The position numbers were made by a program, and so were the translations under genes. Positions 8,079 to 15,049 of a DNA stretch of 19,786 bases are shown piece by piece (the stretch's first letter is position 1; every line of letters begins with the position of its first letter). The DNA comes from DAIPXZ01 sp036782995 (GTDB taxonomy: Bacteria; Bacillota; Clostridia; Saccharofermentanales; Saccharofermentanaceae). The notes beneath the pieces are model-generated. The model did not search any database, was not told the origin of the DNA, and worked only from the letters and a program-made list of their open reading frames with translations. Location: assembly GCA_036782995.1 (NCBI GenBank), contig DAIPXZ010000018.1:1-19786 (forward strand). The letters are read 5' to 3'.

Positions 8079-8255
8079 TTATTCTCCGCTGGTGTGCTCC
8101 ACATGAAAATATGTGGTATGCTTGCAATCGCGACACCGTAGCGAATAATCAACCGTACCATTCAATATCAAAAGTCTAAATGGCAAGGATTTTCCGCAAT
8201 ACGCACATTTGCTGTATTGCGTCTTGTCCATGTCGTCCTTTTCAGCAGTTGCCAT
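8079..8255 (-). CDS. Small Com-like zinc-ribbon protein
   Basis: A 58-residue protein from ATG 8255. A longer reading from a TTG at 8282 would run through the -7 element of the gene's own promoter and is unlikely. Four cysteines, CAYC (17-20) and CRDC (41-44), form a classic zinc ribbon. The spacing and the pattern CxxCxKxLPF...LRCRDCKH resemble Mu Com-type proteins, small zinc-binding regulators (Com activates mom translation by binding mRNA). No Mom-like modification gene is present here. It is the first gene of the minus arm, divergent from the terminase, and is followed by a strong hairpin. Regulatory function is inferred from the fold; the sequence shows only a probable zinc site. Confidence 0.65.
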   Translation of the reverse strand: MATAEKDDMDKTQYSKCAYCGKSLPFRLLILNGTVDYSLRCRDCKHTTYFHVEHTSGE

Positions 8256-8270
8256 TATAAACATTTTCAA

Positions 8271-8278
8271 CAAAAGTA
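8271..8278 (-). promoter_or_regulatory. Candidate -7 element, minus strand
   Basis: Minus-strand TACTTTTG matches the Bacteroidota TAnnTTTG consensus and lies 16 bp upstream of the zinc-ribbon ATG (8255), predicting a very short leader. No good -33 TTTG is seen at the expected distance. Confidence 0.45.
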
Positions 8279-8290
8279 ACAATATTGTTA
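8277..8290. promoter_or_regulatory. Perfect 14-bp palindrome, candidate operator
   Basis: TAACAATATTGTTA reads the same on both strands. It lies between the divergent -7 elements at 8271-8278 and 8300-8307, touching the minus one and covering the region upstream of the plus one. This is where a dimeric repressor or activator could control both arms at once. Confidence 0.45.
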
Positions 8291-8299
8291 TAAATTTAC

Positions 8300-8307
8300 T
8301 ACCTTTG
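8300..8307 (+). promoter_or_regulatory. Candidate -7 element of the terminase operon
   Basis: TACCTTTG matches TAnnTTTG. It is 26 bp upstream of the terminase ATG, leaving a leader of about 20 bases. A TTG at 8285-8287 is too close (12 bp) to be a normal -33 element, so the promoter may depend on a factor acting at the adjacent palindrome. Confidence 0.5.
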
Positions 8308-8333
8308 TTGCTGTAAAAATATGCACAAATTAA

Positions 8334-11072
8334 ATGTTCGTAATTAAAGACAAGGATATACCACTGCCAACGCCATACCCACGCGTATATAGAAAGTTGC
8401 CTACGGTGAAAGAAAGCGGGTGGACACGATTCGATAATTTTACAATCCGAAAAGATATAGACCTCTGTCCACAGCCTGGGCTACAAGAAAAGGTGGTAGC
8501 CAGCGAGTGCAATCTGATATTCCTTGCTGGTGAAGCCACGATGGGGAAAGGGGCTGATTATGAGTCACTTATCTCTTCGCCTAATGGCTGGGTTACGATG
8601 GGCAGCCTTGTGGTAGGGAGCGAAATATCTGACACTGAAAGCGGAATTCAAACAGTGGAGCAAATTTACGAACTTGGAGAGACTGACCTATTTCTCGTAA
8701 AAATGCATGATGGATCTTCTTGTAGATGTACAAGAGAGCATCTATGGAAATATAAAATCACAAAACAGCACCACAAAGCGAAGTGGACAGTAGGAACTCT
8801 CGAAGAACTTATTGAAGTTATGGAGGAGAAAGAGGATAGTCAGCACGTATATATACCCCTCCCAGACCCCGTTTTTTATGAACAAAAAGAAAAACTACCA
8901 ATACATCCATACGTGCTTGGGGCGATGCTGGGGGATGGGTGCATGAGTAATACTCTATCATCGGCTTATATTCATTGCCCAGATATTGAAATACTAGATA
9001 GATTTAGAGAGTTAGGATACCCAACAAAGACGTATTGTAAATGTGGTCATAAGATTCAAGATTCTAACTTTGTATCAAATTTAAAAAAACTCAATCTTTG
9101 GGGTTGTTTAGCTGCAACTAAATTTATTCCTGGGATGTATAAATTTGCTAGTATAGAAAACCGAACAGAACTACTGCGTGGACTTATGGATACAGATGGG
9201 AATGTAGAGAAGTTCCACGTTCTCAGATATAGCACCATAAGTTTAAGTCTAGCAAAGGACATCCAGGAATTAGTGTGGAGTCTTGGCGGTAATTGTACAA
9301 TAAATAAGAAATTACCACACTACACATATAAGGGAGAGAGGCTTCAGGGTGTATTATCCTATTATCTGAATATCAACTTGAAAAACGCAGATAATTATGT
9401 CACTCTTCCAAAGAAAAAAGAGAGATGCGTTTCTCAATATCGAAGAGGTCAAACCGAACTTTCAAGGGAAATTATTGGGATAGAGCATATTGGTAAAGAA
9501 AAGTGCCGCTGTATACGTGTTAGCAATCCTAATAGGTTATATATTACAGATAACTACATCGTAACCCACAACACCTTTTCAGGCTACCTAAAAGCGCTTA
9601 ACGGCATAGACAAACCAAACTATACGGCCAAGCTCATATCAAAACGCCTGCAAGATAGTAAGAAGGGTGGTTCGCTGCTTCGTGACTTCAAGGTGGTTTT
9701 TGACGGGTTTGCCGGGTGCGAGGTGTCTGGCGCCGACTACCCTACCGCAGCGTTTCCTCAGTGGAATAGTTCCATACAGATGATGCACATGAACTATAAC
9801 ACGAAAAATGAAAGCGAGTGGAAGGAGTTTCAGGACTACGCCAAGAAAAATCAGTGCTCCTACGCATACTGGGATGAGGTTACGGAGATAGAAGAGTTCA
9901 GAACATTCGCCTACTTCTTTTCAAGAAACAGGGACGCATCAGGAGTGAGACCTACTACCGTATGCTCATTCAACGCACTACACGAACACTGGACCACATC
10001 GTTTCTCAAACAAGGTGGCTATATAGGCCCAGACTGGTATCTGATACCTGAGACGCTTGGAAAGATACGCTATTTCTATGTCAAGGGTGACACGGTGGAG
10101 GCTGTTGAGTTTGCCGATACAAGGGATGAGCTTGTAAGAAGATGCAAACTACAACCCACACCCGAAGAGGAAGCCATAGGTATTACCGCACATGACCTTG
10201 TAAAATCGTTCACCGTGTTCTCAGGACATGGTGCGGATAACAGGATATTGGCGCACCAGACAGGCGGTGGCAGCATTGCCAACCTGTATAATGTCGGGGA
10301 AACAGAACGTCTGAAAATCAAACACGCCTATTTCGGTCCGATAGAAAAGGAAGACGTGCGCATCAGCCAGCAAAGCATTGCCGACATATTCGTCATACCG
10401 GCAGACAGGTCTACCGATAGATACGCATCCATGGACGTTGCGGCAGGCGGTGACGTGTGCGTTATGATGATATGGGAAGGACATACGCTGATAGCCATAG
10501 AGACTTCGGATAGAAGGGAACCCGATGAGATAGAGATGTGGGCTGCGGCCATGCTGACGAAATACAAGGTTCCCGTGGAGAACTTCTCATTCGATGCCTC
10601 TGGATCAGGATTCTTCATGCGCAGATTCAAGCAGGGCGTACCAATCATATCAAACACAAGACCTATTATTGAATACGATGAGGCTGGCAATAAATCCGTA
10701 ATGGAGGCATACTACACCCATAGGAGTCAGTTGCTCGGTAAGCTTGAAGCCGCACTTGTCAAGGGTGAGATTTCGTGCAGGATTGATAAATTCATGAGAT
10801 TCCCTCACGGACCAAAAAGGATACAAACAACGCTGCTTGACATACTTGTAGAGGAGCGTAATGTGTTTAGACGTATTGACAGGAACGGGAAAATATATTA
10901 CCGCAACAAGGATGAGTTCAAGACATCCTACAAGTTGTCACCAGACTACATTGACGCCATGGCCTACCGTATGGTGTTCGACCTTGACGCAAGACCAAGG
11001 AAGCAGAAGGCACGTGTCTACGGAGCAAGCGACTACCGCCTTGTATGGGACTTCGACCTGCCGGGCATGTAG
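8334..11072 (+). CDS. terL: Terminase large subunit precursor carrying an intein
   Basis: The 912-residue precursor would leave a 571-residue terminase after removal of residues 73-413. The terminase is the packaging motor: an N-terminal ATPase pumps DNA through the portal and a C-terminal RNase H-like nuclease cuts the concatemer. Walker A is GEATMGK (66-72) joined after splicing to Thr414. Walker B is YAYWDE with Asp514 and Glu515. The coupling motif is CSFNA (544-548). Nuclease acidic residues are Asp701 (SMDVAAGGD), Asp754 (FSFDASGSG) and Asp874 (DYIDAMAY). Because the insertion separates Lys72 from the Mg-binding Thr, the unspliced protein should be inactive. The start at 8334 follows a -7 promoter element. 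The portal gene is next. The gene diverges from the capsid arm, and no small terminase is seen. Confidence 0.95.
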   Translation: MFVIKDKDIPLPTPYPRVYRKLPTVKESGWTRFDNFTIRKDIDLCPQPGLQEKVVASECNLIFLAGEATMGKGADYESLISSPNGWVTMGSLVVGSEISDTESGIQTVEQIYELGETDLFLVKMHDGSSCRCTREHLWKYKITKQHHKAKWTVGTLEELIEVMEEKEDSQHVYIPLPDPVFYEQKEKLPIHPYVLGAMLGDGCMSNTLSSAYIHCPDIEILDRFRELGYPTKTYCKCGHKIQDSNFVSNLKKLNLWGCLAATKFIPGMYKFASIENRTELLRGLMDTDGNVEKFHVLRYSTISLSLAKDIQELVWSLGGNCTINKKLPHYTYKGERLQGVLSYYLNINLKNADNYVTLPKKKERCVSQYRRGQTELSREIIGIEHIGKEKCRCIRVSNPNRLYITDNYIVTHNTFSGYLKALNGIDKPNYTAKLISKRLQDSKKGGSLLRDFKVVFDGFAGCEVSGADYPTAAFPQWNSSIQMMHMNYNTKNESEWKEFQDYAKKNQCSYAYWDEVTEIEEFRTFAYFFSRNRDASGVRPTTVCSFNALHEHWTTSFLKQGGYIGPDWYLIPETLGKIRYFYVKGDTVEAVEFADTRDELVRRCKLQPTPEEEAIGITAHDLVKSFTVFSGHGADNRILAHQTGGGSIANLYNVGETERLKIKHAYFGPIEKEDVRISQQSIADIFVIPADRSTDRYASMDVAAGGDVCVMMIWEGHTLIAIETSDRREPDEIEMWAAAMLTKYKVPVENFSFDASGSGFFMRRFKQGVPIISNTRPIIEYDEAGNKSVMEAYYTHRSQLLGKLEAALVKGEISCRIDKFMRFPHGPKRIQTTLLDILVEERNVFRRIDRNGKIYYRNKDEFKTSYKLSPDYIDAMAYRMVFDLDARPRKQKARVYGASDYRLVWDFDLPGM
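8550..9572 (+). mobile_element. Class 3 intein with LAGLIDADG homing endonuclease in the terminase P-loop
   Basis: 341 residues, precursor 73-413. The first residue is Gly, not Cys or Ser, followed by an intein-like block A (ADYESLISSPNGWVTMGSL). Block B has TREH with His at intein 64 and Trp at 66. Block F has KCRCIRV with Cys at 321. The C-terminus is IVTHN with Thr339, His340, Asn341, then Thr as the +1 residue. Trp in block B, Cys in block F position 4 and Thr in block G position 5 are the WCT set of class 3 inteins, which start splicing from the block F Cys. The endonuclease has both motifs, LGAMLGDG (Asp129) and LLRGLMDTDG (Asp214/216), so it looks intact. The coding DNA is visibly more AT-rich than the flanking exteins, suggesting separate origin. 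Confidence 0.88.
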
Positions 11073-11127
11073 AACAATAATGTGCATATTTTTCTTATTT
11101 TTATGGTTTTTTTCGTGTTTTTTGGCT

Positions 11128-11135
11128 TATTTTTG
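11128..11135 (+). promoter_or_regulatory. Weak candidate -7 element before the portal gene
   Basis: TATTTTTG fits TAnnTTTG and lies in the AT-rich 82-base gap between terminase and portal. It overlaps a 7-bp inverted repeat (TATTTTT-gct-AAAAATA, 11128-11144). No -33 element is visible and the T-rich context makes chance matches likely. Confidence 0.25.
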
Positions 11136-11154
11136 CTAAAAATACGGTAAAATA

Positions 11155-12678
11155 ATGAAAATTTCTGATTATACGAAAAAGCCATTGTGGTCAAGAAACA
11201 TCTATACCAAGAATTCAGAGATAAAGCCGACCACTGTAACAGACGCATTTATAACCAACGATCAGATGCGTCTCAATAATTCAAACAAGATAGTCCTAAA
11301 CCAAACAGCGTTCATGCAGGAACTATCTCCCATGTCACACGAGATATTCTCAACGAGGATACGATCACTGCGTCCCAAGTACAAACTCAAAGAATCCACC
11401 GGTGAGTATATACTGAAGGGATATGAGGATGTTGAGCGTATCGGGCTGCCCATACAATCGTCAATAAGGGACAACAAGACGGGATACTGCTTCGGCAATC
11501 CGCTATGGTTTGGCAATGAATCCGGGGATGAGAAGTCTGAGAAGATGGCGACATTCAAGACGTGGTGGAACTCGGCGAATATGACTTCATGCCTATCACA
11601 GATGGGACACCACCTGTTTGGTACGGGAGATGCCGCTATCGCCATATATATTGATGAGGACAAGAACATAAACTACAAGGTGTTCGGTTTCGAGAATGGC
11701 GATAATGTTACCGAAACATACGAACTTGTAGATGGCGTAAGAAAACGTGTTGGTGTACGCAAGTTCCAGATAAACGGACACAATGCCGTGGAGTTGTATA
11801 AGCATAATGTAGTGGAGTTGTGGATAAATGCAGACGAAGATGACATTAGGGGTAAAATAGGCATGAAACCAACGGCCATAAAATCCGAGGATGACTACAC
11901 ACTGGTATCGTCCACTCCTCACAACTTCTCAACAGCACCGTTTGTGTATTTCCGTGAAAAGGATGTCCCGTGGGGTATTGCACAGGATATATGCGATAAG
12001 TTAGACTTGCTTGTATCGGACTTGTTGGAGAGTGGTCGCTTCTTCTTCAACCCGTACATATTCTTAAAGGGTGGAGCCATAGCGCTGCCATCCACAGACT
12101 TTCAAGGGCGTGTTTTCGCATCCGACAATGAGCAGGGAGATGCCAAGATTCTGGAACCGCCAAACGCAAGCGCCATGCTCGAAACCGCCTTCGGGAAACT
12201 CATGCGTATGCTTCTTGATTCCACAAAAACGGTATTCATACACCATGAGGACTTGAAAGGGCAAAATGACAGCGGTGCGTATCTGCGTATGCTATGCTTC
12301 CCTGAAATACAATGGGCTACAAACTTCTATCCACGCATAGACCAGCAGATGAAGCGGCTGTTCTCCCTGTTCGCCACAGCGGTTGGCATTGTGGAAAATG
12401 CGGTAACAGACTATGTTGATTTAAGGTTTTCGTACCAGTTCACGCCGTGTATACCGCAAAACCTGTATGAGGAATCGCAAATCATTACAGACTCTTATCG
12501 CGCAGGAGTTCTCTCACGTGAAACATCCGTGGAAGAACACTCACTGGCAAACCCGCAAGAGAAACAACGACTTGAAGCCGATGACGCACGAAAAGCCGCT
12601 TATGAAAAAGAAAAAACTAAAATACAAGAACCAGATAACGAGGTTAAACCCTCAAATAATAACAATTTAAAAAAATAA
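11155..12678 (+). CDS. Portal protein
   Basis: The product is 507 residues, the usual size for SPP1/HK97-type portals, which form the dodecameric ring through which the terminase pumps DNA. Features in order are an N-terminal arm, a helical region with EIFSTRIRSLRPKYKL, a core with MGHHLFGTGDAAIAIYIDED (a segment typical of portal wing/stem cores), then KLDLLVSDLLESGRFFFNPY and a long helix region with LGKLMRMLLD-like packing (FGKLMRMLLDSTKTV). The C-terminus is a charged, Lys/Glu- and Asn-rich tail (KKEKTKIQEPDNEVK-like). It follows the terminase in the same direction, as expected, and is followed after 3 bp by the fibronectin-domain gene. It is separated from the capsid genes, which run the opposite way. 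Confidence 0.88.
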   Translation: MKISDYTKKPLWSRNIYTKNSEIKPTTVTDAFITNDQMRLNNSNKIVLNQTAFMQELSPMSHEIFSTRIRSLRPKYKLKESTGEYILKGYEDVERIGLPIQSSIRDNKTGYCFGNPLWFGNESGDEKSEKMATFKTWWNSANMTSCLSQMGHHLFGTGDAAIAIYIDEDKNINYKVFGFENGDNVTETYELVDGVRKRVGVRKFQINGHNAVELYKHNVVELWINADEDDIRGKIGMKPTAIKSEDDYTLVSSTPHNFSTAPFVYFREKDVPWGIAQDICDKLDLLVSDLLESGRFFFNPYIFLKGGAIALPSTDFQGRVFASDNEQGDAKILEPPNASAMLETAFGKLMRMLLDSTKTVFIHHEDLKGQNDSGAYLRMLCFPEIQWATNFYPRIDQQMKRLFSLFATAVGIVENAVTDYVDLRFSYQFTPCIPQNLYEESQIITDSYRAGVLSRETSVEEHSLANPQEKQRLEADDARKAAYEKEKTKIQEPDNEVKPSNNNNLKK

Positions 12679-12681
12679 TTT

Positions 12682-13884
12682 ATGGACTCAACAAGAATTA
12701 AAATCGGGCAAGTCTTATATGGTCAAAGCGCAGGGTCCGATGACATTGCCCTAGTGAAAGTTGAGAGTGTTGGAGTGGGTGGCATTAACTATAATGACAC
12801 AGACAACACTTTTCAATATTCATTTGACGAACTTACGGGTATCCCCGTTTCAGCATCCGTGCTGACATCATCTGGATTTACCCTCTCCAATGGTGTTTAT
12901 GTTAATGATACCATAAACTTCATCAAGGTGAAGCTGATAGGAGCACAGTGGTTCTGGTACGCCAGCGCCGATGCGTGCATCCCAGTACCATATCTTCACG
13001 AATTGCAGTCACTCTACAAGGAACTTACCGGGAACACACTTGCCGTAGACGAGGATGCGTTGCTTATAGCACTCGACAGCGCAATGGTGCTGTCAGCACC
13101 CACTGACTTTGCCGCATCTGACACGACACCAAACACCGTTACCATAAGTTGGCTTGAAGATGCTGATGCCGAAGGGTATGAATACCAGATTGACGATGGG
13201 GCATGGGTGGAAGTGCTTGTGGCCGAGGCCGAACTCACGGGGCTTACATATAGCACTACCTACAAGATAAGGGTTAAGGCTATCGGTGATGGTGAGAGCT
13301 TTGTAGACTCACCCGAATCCGAAGAGTATAGCTTCACAACCGCCGCACTCATTGTGCTTGACGCACCTGCCGACCTTACAGCCACAGAAGTGGGTGAGAA
13401 TGATGTCACAGTAACATGGAGCGCCGTTGCCAATGCAGCCGGGTATGAAGTAGCCGTTGGCGCAACCACAGATACCGTGACGGCAGAAACTCTTACCTAT
13501 CAATTCACCACGCTTGATGTCAATACGGAATACACATTCTCCGTAAAAGCCGTTGGAGATGGAATTACCTATGACGATTCCGCACTATCGGAAATCACGG
13601 AAACCACGCTGAAAGAGCAGCTTGATACACCATCAGTAACGGGAGAGGCACTTAGCACCACAAGTGTGAAATTCTCTTGGGTTGCCATAAGCAATGCCGA
13701 CAGTTATTCCTACTCGACAGATGACGGTGTTACATGGACACCTACCGCTCTTCTTGAAATCACCCTTACAGAACTTACACCAGGCACATCTTATACGATG
13801 CTCGTCAAGGCTATCGCAGCCGTTGAAAGTGATTACAGGGACTCCGATTCGGGGAGCGGAACTGTATCCACAAACTCAGAATAA
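12682..13884 (+). CDS. Virion protein with three fibronectin type III domains
   Basis: 400 residues. Residues 1-135 are a unique beta-rich domain ending in YLHELQSLYKELTGNTL, a His/Leu/Tyr-rich helix of a kind I recall from other Bacteroidota phage proteins. Three FN3 domains follow, about 138-221, 226-309 and 314-397. Each starts with [LV]xAPxxL or a close variant, has a Trp in the B strand (TISWLED, TVTWSAV, KFSWVAI), a Tyr in the C strand (GYEYQI, GYEVAV, SYSYST) and ends with YKIRVKAIGDG, YTFSVKAVGDG or YTMLVKAIAAV. Phage FN3 and Ig-like domains often decorate capsids or tails and can bind surface glycans or mucus. Sitting immediately after the portal, it is probably virion-borne. The stop is followed by a terminator. 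Attachment site on the virion is unknown. Confidence 0.85.
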   Translation: MDSTRIKIGQVLYGQSAGSDDIALVKVESVGVGGINYNDTDNTFQYSFDELTGIPVSASVLTSSGFTLSNGVYVNDTINFIKVKLIGAQWFWYASADACIPVPYLHELQSLYKELTGNTLAVDEDALLIALDSAMVLSAPTDFAASDTTPNTVTISWLEDADAEGYEYQIDDGAWVEVLVAEAELTGLTYSTTYKIRVKAIGDGESFVDSPESEEYSFTTAALIVLDAPADLTATEVGENDVTVTWSAVANAAGYEVAVGATTDTVTAETLTYQFTTLDVNTEYTFSVKAVGDGITYDDSALSEITETTLKEQLDTPSVTGEALSTTSVKFSWVAISNADSYSYSTDDGVTWTPTALLEITLTELTPGTSYTMLVKAIAAVESDYRDSDSGSGTVSTNSE

Positions 13885-13902
13885 CCAATCGCGTATCACG
13901 GA

Positions 13903-13931
13903 AAGGGCGGCAGAGATGTCGCTCTTTTTTT
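13903..13931 (+). terminator. Rho-independent terminator after the FN3 gene
   Basis: AAGGGCG pairs with CGCTCTT (one G-T wobble) across a ten-base loop, then eight or more T. It ends the terminase-portal-FN3 unit about 20 bp after the FN3 stop and just before a new promoter. Confidence 0.75.
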
Positions 13932-13941
13932 ATTTATAATG

Positions 13942-13971
13942 TTGTAAATTTAAAAATATGTACTATCTTTG
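13942..13971 (+). promoter_or_regulatory. Bacteroidota-type promoter of the early/replication operon
   Basis: TTG at 13942-13944 and TATCTTTG at 13964-13971 are separated by 19 bp, matching the Bacteroidota -33/-7 consensus (TTTG, 19-21 bp, TAnnTTTG). It sits between a terminator and the first gene of a long overlapping gene set, 25 bp from the ATG at 13997. This is the best promoter in the window and the clearest indicator of host phylum. Confidence 0.75.
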
Positions 13972-13996
13972 CATAGTATTACTAATATCTTATAAC

Positions 13997-14437
13997 ATGA
14001 AATTCACAAAAAGGGGAAAAAAGAAGTTTACATTAGAAACAGAACTAAGCAAAGGCTTTGTAGCCAGAGTAACAGAAAGCAGATTGGACTTGGAGTCCAT
14101 AAGCAAATCGTGGAAAATCTCATTCTCGAAATCAACCACGGAGTACGCATACGCATTGTATCTTCTACAACACAACAATGTCAATGAATTGGCGCTTGCA
14201 ACCGCCATGCTATTCAACTGCACACGTGTATTCACGGATGCTGAAATGCTAAAAGTCGTAATGACGGCCATGCAGAAACTTGACAAGAAGCGCGCAAATA
14301 ATATGGCCAAGCAGTCCGCCAAGGAAGATGACTCGGAGATACTTGACAATGAGGCGCTATTACAGGCGAGCATAGAGGAAAATGCTGCCACAAAGAGCGG
14401 CAAGAAGGCCGTGAAGAAAATTATGAAAAATAAGTAA
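13997..14437 (+). CDS. Hypothetical basic helical protein, first gene of the early operon
   Basis: 146 residues from ATG 13997. An upstream in-frame start at 13958 would run through the -7 promoter element and is rejected. The N-terminus is strongly basic (MKFTKRGKKKFTLETELSKG). The middle contains a compact helical segment (EYAYALYLLQHNNVNELALA, LFNCTRVFTDAEMLK). The C-terminus is charged with Lys/Ala-rich ends (KSGKKAVKKIMKNK). I do not recognise the family. Being promoter-proximal ahead of recombination genes, it is probably made early. Nucleic acid binding is a guess from the basic termini only. Confidence 0.75.
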   Translation: MKFTKRGKKKFTLETELSKGFVARVTESRLDLESISKSWKISFSKSTTEYAYALYLLQHNNVNELALATAMLFNCTRVFTDAEMLKVVMTAMQKLDKKRANNMAKQSAKEDDSEILDNEALLQASIEENAATKSGKKAVKKIMKNK

Positions 14438-14439
14438 TC

Positions 14440-14739
14440 ATGGGCTGGGGTACAAGTTTTAGGGCAGACGTTTACATCAGCCGGGTTGATGTTAAAAATG
14501 TCGAGCAAGCGAGGTATCTTATTGATGACTGCCAGGAAGAAATAAATAATGCCAAAACAATGCTTATGGGGCTTGCTGTTGTCACACCGCATATATCGCC
14601 AGAAGAGACGACATCGGATATGCTAAATTCCGTAAAATCGCAAGTCGATGATTATGTAAGCACGATAGTGGAGAATGCTGAAAAAATAAGCCTATTGAGG
14701 CTATATATTAATGGAAAAGAAGAAGAAACTATTGAGTAA
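14440..14739 (+). CDS. Hypothetical small protein
   Basis: 99 residues, starting MGWGTSFRADVYISRVDVKN two bases after the previous stop. It has a single Cys, two helical segments (VEQARYLIDDCQEEINNAKT and MLNSVKSQVDDYVSTIVENA) and an acidic tail (NGKEEETIE), so it is likely an all-helical, possibly coiled-coil protein. No family recognised. Tight spacing indicates co-translation with its neighbours. The next ORF begins inside its 3' end. Confidence 0.7.
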   Translation: MGWGTSFRADVYISRVDVKNVEQARYLIDDCQEEINNAKTMLMGLAVVTPHISPEETTSDMLNSVKSQVDDYVSTIVENAEKISLLRLYINGKEEETIE

Positions 14740-14863
14740 TTTAATTAACAATCTTAAAAACAAAACTATGGAAACAAACGAAATTGAATTGATCGTAAAT
14801 GAACTCGACAATGATTTTACAGAAGTATTAACACAAATGGAAGCCGAAGATGACAACAAGTGA
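14711..14863 (+). CDS. Hypothetical 50-residue acidic microprotein
   Basis: From ATG 14711 it reads MEKKKKLLSNLINNLKNKT then METNEIELIVNELDNDFTEV and ends EAEDDNK. The basic start and very acidic second half suggest that an internal ATG at 14768 (31 residues) could be the real start. It overlaps the previous gene by 29 bases and the next gene by 14, in other frames. Without it a 110-base hole would remain in an otherwise gapless operon. Translation is uncertain. Confidence 0.4.
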   Translation: MEKKKKLLSNLINNLKNKTMETNEIELIVNELDNDFTEVLTQMEAEDDNK

Positions 14864-15047
14864 ATTTTTAAAAGAACTTGAAACGCGTATCAGAGATGGT
14901 CGCGTGGTGAACATAGAGAGTTACCTGAGACGCAACGGGAAAACACGCATAGCAGCCACAAAGGACTTGCAAAATGTCTTACGGTGGAAATGCGAGGAGA
15001 TAAATGGTAAATATGGCGCTATATACGTAAATATTGAGGAGGAATAG
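14850..15047 (+). CDS. Hypothetical small basic protein
   Basis: 65 residues: MTTSEFLKELETRIRDGRVV, then a basic stretch (ESYLRRNGKTRIAATKDLQN), RWKCEEINGKYGAIYVNIEEE at the end. The N-terminal two-thirds are helical and Arg/Lys-rich, so nucleic acid contact is possible but unproven. No family recognised. It starts inside the preceding small ORF and ends two bases before the next gene, within the run leading to the exonuclease. Confidence 0.65.
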   Translation: MTTSEFLKELETRIRDGRVVNIESYLRRNGKTRIAATKDLQNVLRWKCEEINGKYGAIYVNIEEE

Positions 15048-15049
15048 TC

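Noticed and set aside
8079..8255. Zinc-ribbon gene as the small terminase subunit
   Set aside because: It is too short, lacks a helix-turn-helix and oligomer helix, and is on the opposite strand to the large subunit.
8256..8282. Upstream TTG start for the zinc-ribbon gene
   Set aside because: It would place the promoter -7 element inside the gene and adds only a Leu-rich run.
13083..13880. FN3 region as a variable-repeat target of a diversity-generating retroelement
   Set aside because: No reverse transcriptase or template repeat is visible in the window, and similarity between domains is ordinary FN3 conservation.
13958..13996. Earlier start for the first early gene
   Set aside because: It overlaps the -7 promoter element; ATG 13997 fits the predicted transcription start.
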